In this document: in pieces, positions 44,815-52,702 of the stretch
Numbering within the stretch: position 1 is the first letter of the stretch
How the letters are laid out: every line of letters begins with the position of its first letter
Source of the DNA: an uncultured Dyadobacter sp.
GTDB taxonomy: Bacteria; Bacteroidota; Bacteroidia; Cytophagales; Spirosomataceae
DNA: 64,000 nucleotides
Assembly (NCBI RefSeq): GCF_946482605.1
Contig: NZ_CAMLSE010000002.1
Span: forward strand, 124,001-188,000
Reading direction: 5' to 3'
The notes under the pieces: generated by a model
Database searches by the model: none
The model's input: the letters and a program-made list of their open reading frames with translations, nothing else
What the model was told of the DNA's origin: nothing
Position numbers and translations under genes: made by a program

Positions 44815-45249
44815 ATGAAAACCAGAATTCGCATCGACAAAGCCGAACCCGCAGGATACAAAGCAGTACTCGGGCTGGAAAAATTCATCGAAAGTACGCC
44901 GTTGACCAAGACTCATAAGGATTTAATCAAAATCAGGGCATCGCAAATAAACGGCTGTGCATTCTGTATCGACATGCATACCAAAGAAGCACGCAAGGCC
45001 GGCGAGACCGAACAGCGCATTTACGCATTGAACGCCTGGCGCGACGTGCCTTTCTTCACTGAGGAGGAACGGGCCATCCTCGCATTGACCGAGGAGGTTA
45101 CCTTAATCGGCAACCATGTTAAAAATGAGACCTATGAGCAGGCCGCGCAAATTCTGGACGAAACCTACCTCGCACAAGTCATTCTCTCGATCATCACGAT
45201 CAATGTCTGGAACAGAATTGGCATAACAACGCAGCTGGTTCCGGCCTGA
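44815..45249 (+). CDS. AhpD-like/carboxymuconolactone decarboxylase family protein
   Basis: A 144-residue all-helical protein. The redox motif is C48-A-F-C51 in INGCAFCIDMHTKEAR with H55, the pattern of AhpD-type peroxidase members rather than true decarboxylases. It probably reduces peroxides or electrophiles with its two cysteines. It follows the azoreductase gene by 22 bases; together they look like an oxidative or electrophile-stress operon. A hairpin lies about 100 bases downstream. Confidence 0.95.
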   Translation: MKTRIRIDKAEPAGYKAVLGLEKFIESTPLTKTHKDLIKIRASQINGCAFCIDMHTKEARKAGETEQRIYALNAWRDVPFFTEEERAILALTEEVTLIGNHVKNETYEQAAQILDETYLAQVILSIITINVWNRIGITTQLVPA

Positions 45250-45350
45250 CCAGAACCAGCCGCACCAAACTCCTGACAGGTCTGCTATCCGAACAGGCAG
45301 AAAGTCAGTCGAGTAGGAGAAGATTTTGTAATAATTTCATTGTAGTTTAT

Positions 45351-45390
45351 AATGGCGGACGGGATTTCCTGTCCGTCATTATCATTTTGC
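45351..45390. terminator. Hairpin between convergent genes
   Basis: Bases 45351-45363 pair with 45368-45380 over 13 positions, two of them G-T, around a 4-base loop. An ATCATTTT tail follows on the plus strand, a weak T-run. It lies between the convergent stops of the stress operon (45249) and the GH31 gene (45423) and could stop both. The remaining gap (45250-45350) shows nothing else. Confidence 0.65.
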
Positions 45391-45422
45391 ATGGCCCCGG
45401 TATTCCGGTGCGAAGCCGGGTT

Positions 45423-47807
45423 TCACCTCACCTCCCATTTGACCCTCCCAGCAAACGGATCCTGCTTCACTACATACTTGCCTCCCTTTCTGACCACGCT
45501 CACCTCGCGTGCCTGATCCTGCCCCGGCAGGAAAAGCTTGACCGTCGCCGCATCGGGCGTATTTGCAAAAGTCTGCAATTCGATATGGGACCAGTCGATA
45601 TCACCGGTCGATTGCGCCACTTTCACCTGCGGCAGAATGGCGCCTTCGCGCACCATCACAATCACTTCCAGCTCGCCGGTACGCACTTCGTGCCAGCCGC
45701 CTTCATAAGACTGGCGCGTCTGGTAATCCACCCATTTTCCTTTGGGCAAATACACCTGCCTGCTTTTGCCGTTTTCGAACATCGGTGCCACCAGCAGATC
45801 CGACCCGAGCATGTACTCATTATCGACCATCCAGGCCCCGGGATCATCCGGAAATTCTACGAGCAGCGCCCGCGTCATCGGAAGGCCCTTTTCCGTCGCT
45901 AGCCTGGCCTGGGTGTAGATGTACGGCATGAGCTTGTACTTCATTTCCACCGCTTTTCTGAAATAATTCTGAAAAGCCTCTCCATATTCCCAGGGCTCCT
46001 TGGGTGCCTGCCCGTGTGTGCGGGTATGCGAGCTCAGCAGGCCCATCGGCAGCCAGCGGCGGTACAGGTCTTCCGGTGTTTTCATAGTAAAACCTCCGAT
46101 ATCGTGACTCCAGAATGTAAAGCCCGAAAGCCCCAGCGACAAGCCGCCGCGCAATTGTGCCTCCATTCCCTTGTTGGTCGTTTCGGCATCGCCGCCCCAG
46201 TGGATGGGATACCGCTGGCTGCCGGCCCAGGTACTTCTGGCCCAGATGATCCGCTCGCCATTCAGCTTTTGGGTCAGTTCGGAGACGATTTTGTTGTAGC
46301 GCAACGGGTAGAGGTTATGTTCGTAAAAACCGGTTTTCCCCGAAGCATAAACGCCGGACAGCGGAGCGGCCTCGCCAAAATCTACCTTAATGGCCGACAC
46401 CCCGAGTTTGAGCAGTCCAGCGATCTTTTCCTCATACCATTGAATGGTTTTGGGATTTGAAAAGTCCAGGACCGCATCTTCGTAAGGGATCGTTCCGTTG
46501 GCATTCTTTACAGCCAATCCCTTCGCGACGATTTCGGGATACAGATCATTTTTTGGAACAAAATAAGGCAGCTGCCAGAGCGAGGTCCTGAAACCCTGCT
46601 TTTTCAGGTCGGCGATCATTACGGCCGGATCCTTGAAGCGGCTGGGTGCGAAACGGTAGTCGCAGCGCCAATCGGTTTCGAACCAGCCCGTATCGAAATG
46701 GATCACATCGGCCGGTATCCGGTTTTGCCGCAACTTTGCTGCCACATTCCGGCCGTCCTGCTCCGAAAAATAGGTAATGCGGCTCATCCACAGGCCGAAC
46801 GACCACAATGGCGGCATGGAGGCCTTACCGGTCAGATCGGTGTAGGCATCGAGAATATCCCTGGGTTGCCCCAGAAATACAAAAAGGTCGAGATCCTCGT
46901 CGCCGATCTGCATTGCATTCGATTCCCCGTAAGTAGCGCCGAAATCGCAGGTAATGGGCGATGTCGTGTGCATGAACATGCCATAGCCGCGTGAGCTCAG
47001 GTAGAATGGAATGGGTTTGTACATGGTTTGGGTTTCCACGCCGTTCGGGTCGTGGGTCCACAAAACGACTTTCTGCCCGTTCTTGTCCAGCCTTGTGAAA
47101 GACTCCCCGCAGCCGAATATCTTTTCATCCGGTGCCATGGAAAACACCGCCGCCACGCTCCGTGAATAGTCCGAAGCCCGGCGCACGAAAGAGAATGGCA
47201 AAGTGGGCGTGTAGGAAGCTTTTCCATCAGCCTGGCCCCGGGTTTGCGTCAGGATTTTGCCGGCGGCGTCACGGACCACGATTTTCCAGGGGCTTTCGTA
47301 AATGGTAACCGAGCCATACTGACCGGTATATTGATGCCCGCCGCTGACCCTGCTGTACTTCCAGGACCCGTCCTTGACAGGCTCGCTCACGAGCATGAGC
47401 GATGGCTCCTGCACACGTGCCTGCGTACCCGTGTTCGCACGTATGCGTATCGTGCGCGGGGAGGTGAATTCTACCGAGAATGGCAGAACCGGATCCTGTG
47501 CATACTCAATGGAAGGAAACTCGTTGCTGTACGACCGCTTGTAGCTGAGCATGGAATTATCGAAGTTGTGCGCCGAAAACGGTTCGTGCCTTTTCCATTT
47601 AATCGCTCCCGCTCCCGTTTCCGGGTCAAAAGCGGCAAGACTGTCGGCAAAAAAAATGGTGTTGGAAAAATCCCGAAAATCGCCGCTGATATCGACCGGC
47701 TCATTCACCAGTTTGCTGTGCTGGGCTGTGGCTCCGGAAAGGGTCAGCGCCAACATCAGCGATAATGATATGGCGAAGGGTTTTCGCGAAAATGTCAGGT
47801 TATTCAT
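45423..47807 (-). CDS. GH31 alpha-xylosidase
   Basis: A 794-residue exported glycosidase. Residues 1-29 are a signal peptide ending GATAQ, without a lipobox. The N-terminal beta-sandwich runs to about 310 and the catalytic barrel follows. Substrate-site motifs are HFDTGWFETDWRCDYRF (about 370-386). The nucleophile is D476 in IKVDFGEAAPLSG, as in YicI-type alpha-xylosidases (KTDFGE), and the acid/base is D540 in HWGGDAETTNKG. The C-terminus has beta domains. The enzyme removes alpha-1,6-xylose from xyloglucan oligosaccharides, probably in the periplasm. It lies 34 bases downstream of the GH44 gene in a locus with SusCD and a glycan-binding lipoprotein, which supports xyloglucan. The last gene of the locus. 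Confidence 0.94.
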   Translation of the reverse strand: MNNLTFSRKPFAISLSLMLALTLSGATAQHSKLVNEPVDISGDFRDFSNTIFFADSLAAFDPETGAGAIKWKRHEPFSAHNFDNSMLSYKRSYSNEFPSIEYAQDPVLPFSVEFTSPRTIRIRANTGTQARVQEPSLMLVSEPVKDGSWKYSRVSGGHQYTGQYGSVTIYESPWKIVVRDAAGKILTQTRGQADGKASYTPTLPFSFVRRASDYSRSVAAVFSMAPDEKIFGCGESFTRLDKNGQKVVLWTHDPNGVETQTMYKPIPFYLSSRGYGMFMHTTSPITCDFGATYGESNAMQIGDEDLDLFVFLGQPRDILDAYTDLTGKASMPPLWSFGLWMSRITYFSEQDGRNVAAKLRQNRIPADVIHFDTGWFETDWRCDYRFAPSRFKDPAVMIADLKKQGFRTSLWQLPYFVPKNDLYPEIVAKGLAVKNANGTIPYEDAVLDFSNPKTIQWYEEKIAGLLKLGVSAIKVDFGEAAPLSGVYASGKTGFYEHNLYPLRYNKIVSELTQKLNGERIIWARSTWAGSQRYPIHWGGDAETTNKGMEAQLRGGLSLGLSGFTFWSHDIGGFTMKTPEDLYRRWLPMGLLSSHTRTHGQAPKEPWEYGEAFQNYFRKAVEMKYKLMPYIYTQARLATEKGLPMTRALLVEFPDDPGAWMVDNEYMLGSDLLVAPMFENGKSRQVYLPKGKWVDYQTRQSYEGGWHEVRTGELEVIVMVREGAILPQVKVAQSTGDIDWSHIELQTFANTPDAATVKLFLPGQDQAREVSVVRKGGKYVVKQDPFAGRVKWEVR

Positions 47808-47841
47808 GAGTGGATTTCAAAAGGTAATGCCCGGATGGATG

Positions 47842-49713
47842 TCAACGGGCTATGATTTTCTTTACGGCAGACTGCCCTTCCGGGCCGGTGAGGTGGATGA
47901 AGTAGGTCCCACCCGTGAGTTGCGGATTAATGACGGTTTCCGTCACCCGTTTACCCAACACCTTCTCAAACACCTTTTTGCCGCTGTTTGCTATAATGCT
48001 AATTTTGTCAAATGCCTGCGTGCCCCATTTCACAGTGACACTGTCCCAGGCAGGATTAGGGAAAACCTGAAATGATTCCGCCTGGGGTGTTTCTCCCAAC
48101 ACTTCTCCCCCGTTTCGCAGCATCACCGAACTGACAGACATCGGCGGCAGCGTCACATTGATTACATTGCCGGCGACACTTATCGCCGATTTCTTCAAAG
48201 CATTCTGCGTATCGGAAATGAATGTCTCAGTGGCCGGGAGCTGCGATAATGTGTACATCTGCGTTTGCTCCTGCAAAGGCATAAAATGACCCAGCTGCAC
48301 CTTCACGGGCTGGCTCTGGTCCGGGGAACGGTTGATTAGCACCACCGTCATGGAATCCTTTGCAGCATTCACGCTCGGGTATGCCGACACGAGCTCTTCA
48401 TTTCCTGAAACAGCCTGCACCGAATGCGTCTGATTGTAGCGGCTCTGCAGATGCAATACTTCCCACATGCCAGGTTTCCACGACCAGGGGGTGAACAGTT
48501 CCACGTTGTTTTTCATAAACTCCCCCAAATGGGAAGCGTACCAAACCGCTGTAACGGACGCGGATATACTGTTGTCGATTCCTGTTTCCGTCAGTCCAAG
48601 CGTTACCCCGTGCCCCTCGCCCATGTATTGCGTGAGCCAGTCGTTGCAGCGGGCAAAAATGTATTCGCGGGTAAGAGTGTTGTCATAACCGCCGTTCGAA
48701 GTTTTTACACCGTTGGCCTCCGGAAAAATGTAATTTCTGTCAAAAAACACGCGGTGGAGCTGTACCACATCTGCTGTTTTTTGGGTGGATGGATAAAAGT
48801 GAATGTCCAGGACATCCAGCAACCGCAAGCCGCTTTTTTTCTGTTCCTCGGCAAGGGCTTTGATGAAGTATTCCAGCCAGGGGTAGGTCTTGCCGTTTTC
48901 GGTAACGGGTCGCCCATCCCAGTTGTACCATTGCCACTCATTGGCCGTCACCGGACCTACCAGCCTGATATCCGGAAAGCGGGCCCTCGCTTTTTTGGCA
49001 AGGGTAATGTAGCGCTGAATGAATTCCTGGGGGGATACCTGCTTCGGCATTACGTCGTCGTGCGTACCTGACCATATCTCCGGCTCGTTGTCCATATTCC
49101 AGTACCGGATACCCTCCTGCTTCAAACCGATACCGGTCGGGCCAAACCAGTGGTCCAGAATGGCGACGGAAGAGTCGGCATCCCATTTTTCAAGGTAGAG
49201 ACCGATGTCCCCTTCTGTTTTGGCTTTGGTACCGGTTGCATTCGGGACGCCGCCACCCGCCAGGTTCTGATTTACACCCTCCCACCATTGCGAGCGGTTG
49301 TAATCCCAGTCGGCAAAGTTGGCCGAAGTTGTTTTTGCTGCATAGCCCAGCAACTGAAAGGCCCACATGCCCTGCGCAGCGGGAAAATACTTTTGCAGGG
49401 CCTGTGCGGCCTGGTCCCAGTTGTTGAAGTAAACGTTGTTGTACCAGTCGGGATGGCTGCCCAGCTTTTTACGCCAATTGTACTTAGTCGAATTGTTGCC
49501 GCCGCTTTCGCGAAAAAACCGCACGCCGGCGTCCCGCAGCCTGACCAGATCTTCCGGAGGCAAAGTCCAGTTGGGATCGGTAGAGGAAAATGAATTGTTC
49601 CGGCCATAGAGATACGGAGAGATCACCTTCACCTCCGCCATTGCATCGATAGTGACCTGGATTTGTCCGAAGGCGATGGGAGAAATAAAAAGCAGGAGAA
49701 GAACCTTATACAT
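47842..49713 (-). CDS. GH44 endo-beta-glucanase/xyloglucanase with T9SS sorting tail
   Basis: A 623-residue secreted enzyme from the ATG at 49713; the longer frame to 49839 would cross a strong hairpin. Signal peptide 1-16 (PIAFGQ). The GH44 barrel starts with ISPYLYGRNNSF and has the acid/base E210 in YWNMDNEPEIWSGTHDDV, the strand LDVLDIHFYPST and the nucleophile E376 in GLTETGID. A beta-sandwich follows, and the last 80 residues (from VFPNPAWDSVTVKWG to YFIHLTGPEG) are a type A type IX secretion signal. GH44 enzymes cut beta-1,4-glucans and prefer xyloglucan. It would act at the cell surface and start breakdown for the SusCD importer. Confidence 0.88.
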   Translation of the reverse strand: MYKVLLLLFISPIAFGQIQVTIDAMAEVKVISPYLYGRNNSFSSTDPNWTLPPEDLVRLRDAGVRFFRESGGNNSTKYNWRKKLGSHPDWYNNVYFNNWDQAAQALQKYFPAAQGMWAFQLLGYAAKTTSANFADWDYNRSQWWEGVNQNLAGGGVPNATGTKAKTEGDIGLYLEKWDADSSVAILDHWFGPTGIGLKQEGIRYWNMDNEPEIWSGTHDDVMPKQVSPQEFIQRYITLAKKARARFPDIRLVGPVTANEWQWYNWDGRPVTENGKTYPWLEYFIKALAEEQKKSGLRLLDVLDIHFYPSTQKTADVVQLHRVFFDRNYIFPEANGVKTSNGGYDNTLTREYIFARCNDWLTQYMGEGHGVTLGLTETGIDNSISASVTAVWYASHLGEFMKNNVELFTPWSWKPGMWEVLHLQSRYNQTHSVQAVSGNEELVSAYPSVNAAKDSMTVVLINRSPDQSQPVKVQLGHFMPLQEQTQMYTLSQLPATETFISDTQNALKKSAISVAGNVINVTLPPMSVSSVMLRNGGEVLGETPQAESFQVFPNPAWDSVTVKWGTQAFDKISIIANSGKKVFEKVLGKRVTETVINPQLTGGTYFIHLTGPEGQSAVKKIIAR

Positions 49714-49781
49714 GTAGAATCTTTCTGAAAATGGATGGGCTATGTCGCCCCAAACGGACCGCAGTCGATGGCCATGCAAGA

Positions 49782-49821
49782 TGTCAGTCTGAGCGGACGG
49801 TGCCGCCCGCTCAGACTGACA
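49782..49821. other. Perfect 15-base-pair hairpin inside the xyloglucan locus
   Basis: TGTCAGTCTGAGCGG (49782-49796) and CCGCTCAGACTGACA (49807-49821) are perfect reverse complements around a 10-base loop that can itself pair. It lies 68-108 bases before the GH44 start and 23 bases after the glycan-binding-protein stop. There is no T-run on the minus strand, so it looks like an RNA-processing or stability element or a partial terminator that sets enzyme expression below that of SusCD. Confidence 0.75.
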
Positions 49822-49843
49822 ATTAATATCACCTGTCAACCCA

Positions 49844-51010
49844 TTACTTTTTCACGATCCGGAAGTTATCTACGCTGCCGTTGAAAGACGCAATGACCAC
49901 GTCCGGTGTGCCGAATGATACTTTCAGGTCGGTCACTTTGGACACGTCCGCAATGGTGGCGCCCGCAGCATTCTTGAATTCCGAAAGCTCGATCACAGCC
50001 GTCTTCCAGCCGGTCGTCTGGTAACCGGTAGAAGCGTACACCGTCGAGTTCCATGGCTGGAACGAGTAGACATACTCTTTGCCATCGGCCGTGACGGTAA
50101 TGTCATATTTACCTGCTTTCCAAGGCTCCACAATGTTGTGTTCGAACTTGAACTGTCTGTCGGCAGCTCCGCCGGCCGGCAATTTAAAGTCGAAGTAACA
50201 GGTCGAGAACACCCAGCCGTCGTTGTAGCCGGTGGCAGGCAATTTGGTGTCCTTAATGCGTGAAAACTTGCCTGAAATAGCACCGGCGTCCGTTGCGGCG
50301 ACGATCGGCGCGCCTCCCCAGCACACTTCTGATCCCCAGGTCGTTGCCGGAACGTCGAAGTTGACCATATGTCCGGCGAGGTCGTTCATCTTGAAAGTGG
50401 TTTTCGCAGTACCAAATTCACCTTCGACGGTAATGATGTCGACTGCGGCCGTTGCAGGCATTTTGGCTGTGATCTGTTTCACGGTGCTGCTCACCACCTG
50501 CAAGGCGGTCGTGCCCACCTTCACCGACTTGATGTTATAGAAGTAATCGCCGTTGATCACGACGGTACCGCCGGGCTTGACAAACTCGGAGTACAATCCC
50601 GAGATCACGGGCGTCGGCGCGGTAAGAACAAAGTCATAGGTCGCTTCTCCGCCTTTGGTCAACACCTTGATTTTATTGGAAACACCCGCATCGACGGCCT
50701 TTGTAGGCGCATTGGCAGGAATGGTCACGATGATATTCGAGTTACTGCCCAATGCAGCATTGAAACTGGCGTCGAAATCATTGAAATACACCTTTAAAAC
50801 ACTACCCAGATTCTGCCCCTGAATGACGATCAGGCTGCCGGGCAATGCGCCGTTGAGTGAACTGTCGGCCTTCGTGGGGTCGAGCAGGCGCACATTGCTG
50901 ATCGCCGGCGCGCCGTCCATGTCGTCGTCGTTACAGCTCTGGAAGGACAACAGCATACCTGCCGCCATCAAAAGTCCCAGACCTGTTTTACATATATCTT
51001 TCAAATTCAT
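49844..51010 (-). CDS. Glycan-binding surface lipoprotein (IPT/TIG repeats)
   Basis: A 388-residue lipoprotein with lipobox FQSC (Cys 26), then an acidic stretch DDDMDG that favours surface export. Two IPT/TIG immunoglobulin-like domains follow, about 36-125 (ALPGSLIVIQGQNLGSVLKV) and about 130-210 (VKPGGTVVINGDYFYNIKSV). The C-terminal domain, about 215-388, has surface aromatic residues (WGSEVCWGG; YNDGWVFSTCYFDF) and resembles the glycan-binding module of Bacteroidota SGBP-B proteins. It would hold xyloglucan near the importer. Directly after susD in the locus. Confidence 0.9.
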   Translation of the reverse strand: MNLKDICKTGLGLLMAAGMLLSFQSCNDDDMDGAPAISNVRLLDPTKADSSLNGALPGSLIVIQGQNLGSVLKVYFNDFDASFNAALGSNSNIIVTIPANAPTKAVDAGVSNKIKVLTKGGEATYDFVLTAPTPVISGLYSEFVKPGGTVVINGDYFYNIKSVKVGTTALQVVSSTVKQITAKMPATAAVDIITVEGEFGTAKTTFKMNDLAGHMVNFDVPATTWGSEVCWGGAPIVAATDAGAISGKFSRIKDTKLPATGYNDGWVFSTCYFDFKLPAGGAADRQFKFEHNIVEPWKAGKYDITVTADGKEYVYSFQPWNSTVYASTGYQTTGWKTAVIELSEFKNAAGATIADVSKVTDLKVSFGTPDVVIASFNGSVDNFRIVKK

Positions 51011-51028
51011 CTTGGTCGTAGATTAGGG

Positions 51029-52654
51029 TTAGTCAACAATTTTGCTGAAATCAAATGCCACCGGTTCGTTTTTCAACGAAGGCGCATTCACGATCTCGCC
51101 CTCGGGAAACGGCAGGTACAATGTGTTGGCCGACAATGGGTAATACTCAGCCGGCGAATATTCAACATTGTACTTTTTCGGATTGGTGGAACCCGCCACG
51201 TAGGTCATGGTATAATTCTCCTTATGCTGTGCCGCGGTGTAGGCAATGGCTTTCGCCGGGTTGAAGTAGAACCATCGCACGACTTCATTCCAGGAATTGC
51301 CCTCAAACACCGTTTCGATCCTTCTTTCTTTGAAAATATCTTCGAAGGTCAGTGCCGTTTTGGCTGGCATACCGGCCCTTTTCCGCACTGCGTTGAAGTA
51401 CTCCAATGCCTTGGCGTCGGAAGTAGTCGCATTGTTGCCCAGCACCGCGTCGGCGTAAATCAGGTACACTTCGGCGAGGCGCAGCATGTACGAATTGATA
51501 TTAGCCGACATGAACCCACCCAGGCCGCCATTATCCGCAGGTGAGCCGATAATGTATTTCTTAATGGCCGACAATGCAGCAGGTCTGGTATATTTCAAGC
51601 CGCCGGATGCCTTTTTGAGATTTGGATAAACATCGCTATCGAACATGGCGATCGCCTTTCTGCGCAGGGAATCAGCCGGATTTTCGGTGAAATATTTCAC
51701 GAGATCGGCAGAAAGGCCCTGTGCCGCTCCCCAGCCATCGCCTGTGCCGGTAATGTTGGCATCGTATGCGAAGTAGGCCTGGAAGGAGTTGTTGATCCCC
51801 CAGGGATTGCTGATCGGCATCCATTGCAATGAGAACAGGCTTTCCGGGTTATTTTTGGAGGAGTTGTTGTTCGCACTCTCAAACAATTCGGCATACGTCG
51901 CTGCGAGCGTAAGGCCGCTCTTGGTGATTACGCTCTCGGCATAGTACCTGGCACTGTCCAGATCCGACTGGCTACGGGTACCGTTTTGGTTCAATCCGGC
52001 GCGCATGAGGTACGTACGGGCCAGCATTCCCTCGGCCGAATATTTGGTCAGGCGGCCCTGGTCGGCGGTTGCCGGCAGGTTGTTTGCGGCAAACCGGTAA
52101 TCCTGGATGAGCAATTTCCAAACATCCTCAATGCGGTTACGCACCGGAGGCTGGTTGAGCTGAGCGACATTGTCGTACACGATCGGAACTGCGCCCCAGT
52201 TGGTTACCAGGTAATAATAGGCGGTAGCACGCATAAAACGGCATTCACCGAGCCCCTGCGCTTTCACCTCCGCCGAAGCGGTGCTTCCCTGCGCCTCGCG
52301 GATGGCCTTGTAGGCATTATTGCTCTGTGCGATGATCTTGTAAAACGATTTGTATCCAGGCAAAAGCGTACCCACGTCCGTCGAAGGGATGGCGTGCTTG
52401 ATGTAGGCCGTGCGGTCATTGGAGTTCAGGTTACCTGCGCGGGCTTCCTGGAATGCCATATTGGCCTTGTCGTTGAAATCGAACCATACGATATTGTACA
52501 GCGGCGCGGTTCCGGCCAGGATTTCGTCATTGGTTTTGTAAAAATTACCCGAAGTGAGGGCATCCAGCGGCGGGCGATCGAGGAAATCCTCGCTGCATCC
52601 CTGCATGAGCATCAATGCTCCGATGGCCGCTATGAACTTGGTTTTGAATTGCAT
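51029..52654 (-). CDS. SusD/RagB-family glycan-binding lipoprotein of the xyloglucan locus
   Basis: A 541-residue surface lipoprotein with lipobox LMQGC (Cys 20) followed by SEDFLDRPPLDALT. The helical TPR part contains GLGECRFMRATAYYYLVTNW, and the C-terminal SusD signature includes MLRLAEVYLIYADAVLGNNA and EDIFKERRIETVFEGNSWNE. It works with the SusC of 52703-55921 and is 48 bases after it. From its neighbours the ligand is xyloglucan oligosaccharide. Confidence 0.95.
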   Translation of the reverse strand: MQFKTKFIAAIGALMLMQGCSEDFLDRPPLDALTSGNFYKTNDEILAGTAPLYNIVWFDFNDKANMAFQEARAGNLNSNDRTAYIKHAIPSTDVGTLLPGYKSFYKIIAQSNNAYKAIREAQGSTASAEVKAQGLGECRFMRATAYYYLVTNWGAVPIVYDNVAQLNQPPVRNRIEDVWKLLIQDYRFAANNLPATADQGRLTKYSAEGMLARTYLMRAGLNQNGTRSQSDLDSARYYAESVITKSGLTLAATYAELFESANNNSSKNNPESLFSLQWMPISNPWGINNSFQAYFAYDANITGTGDGWGAAQGLSADLVKYFTENPADSLRRKAIAMFDSDVYPNLKKASGGLKYTRPAALSAIKKYIIGSPADNGGLGGFMSANINSYMLRLAEVYLIYADAVLGNNATTSDAKALEYFNAVRKRAGMPAKTALTFEDIFKERRIETVFEGNSWNEVVRWFYFNPAKAIAYTAAQHKENYTMTYVAGSTNPKKYNVEYSPAEYYPLSANTLYLPFPEGEIVNAPSLKNEPVAFDFSKIVD

Positions 52655-52702
52655 ATAGAAAATATTTTTAGAATTGATGTTGTATCAGCTGGTCCCGTTT
52701 CC

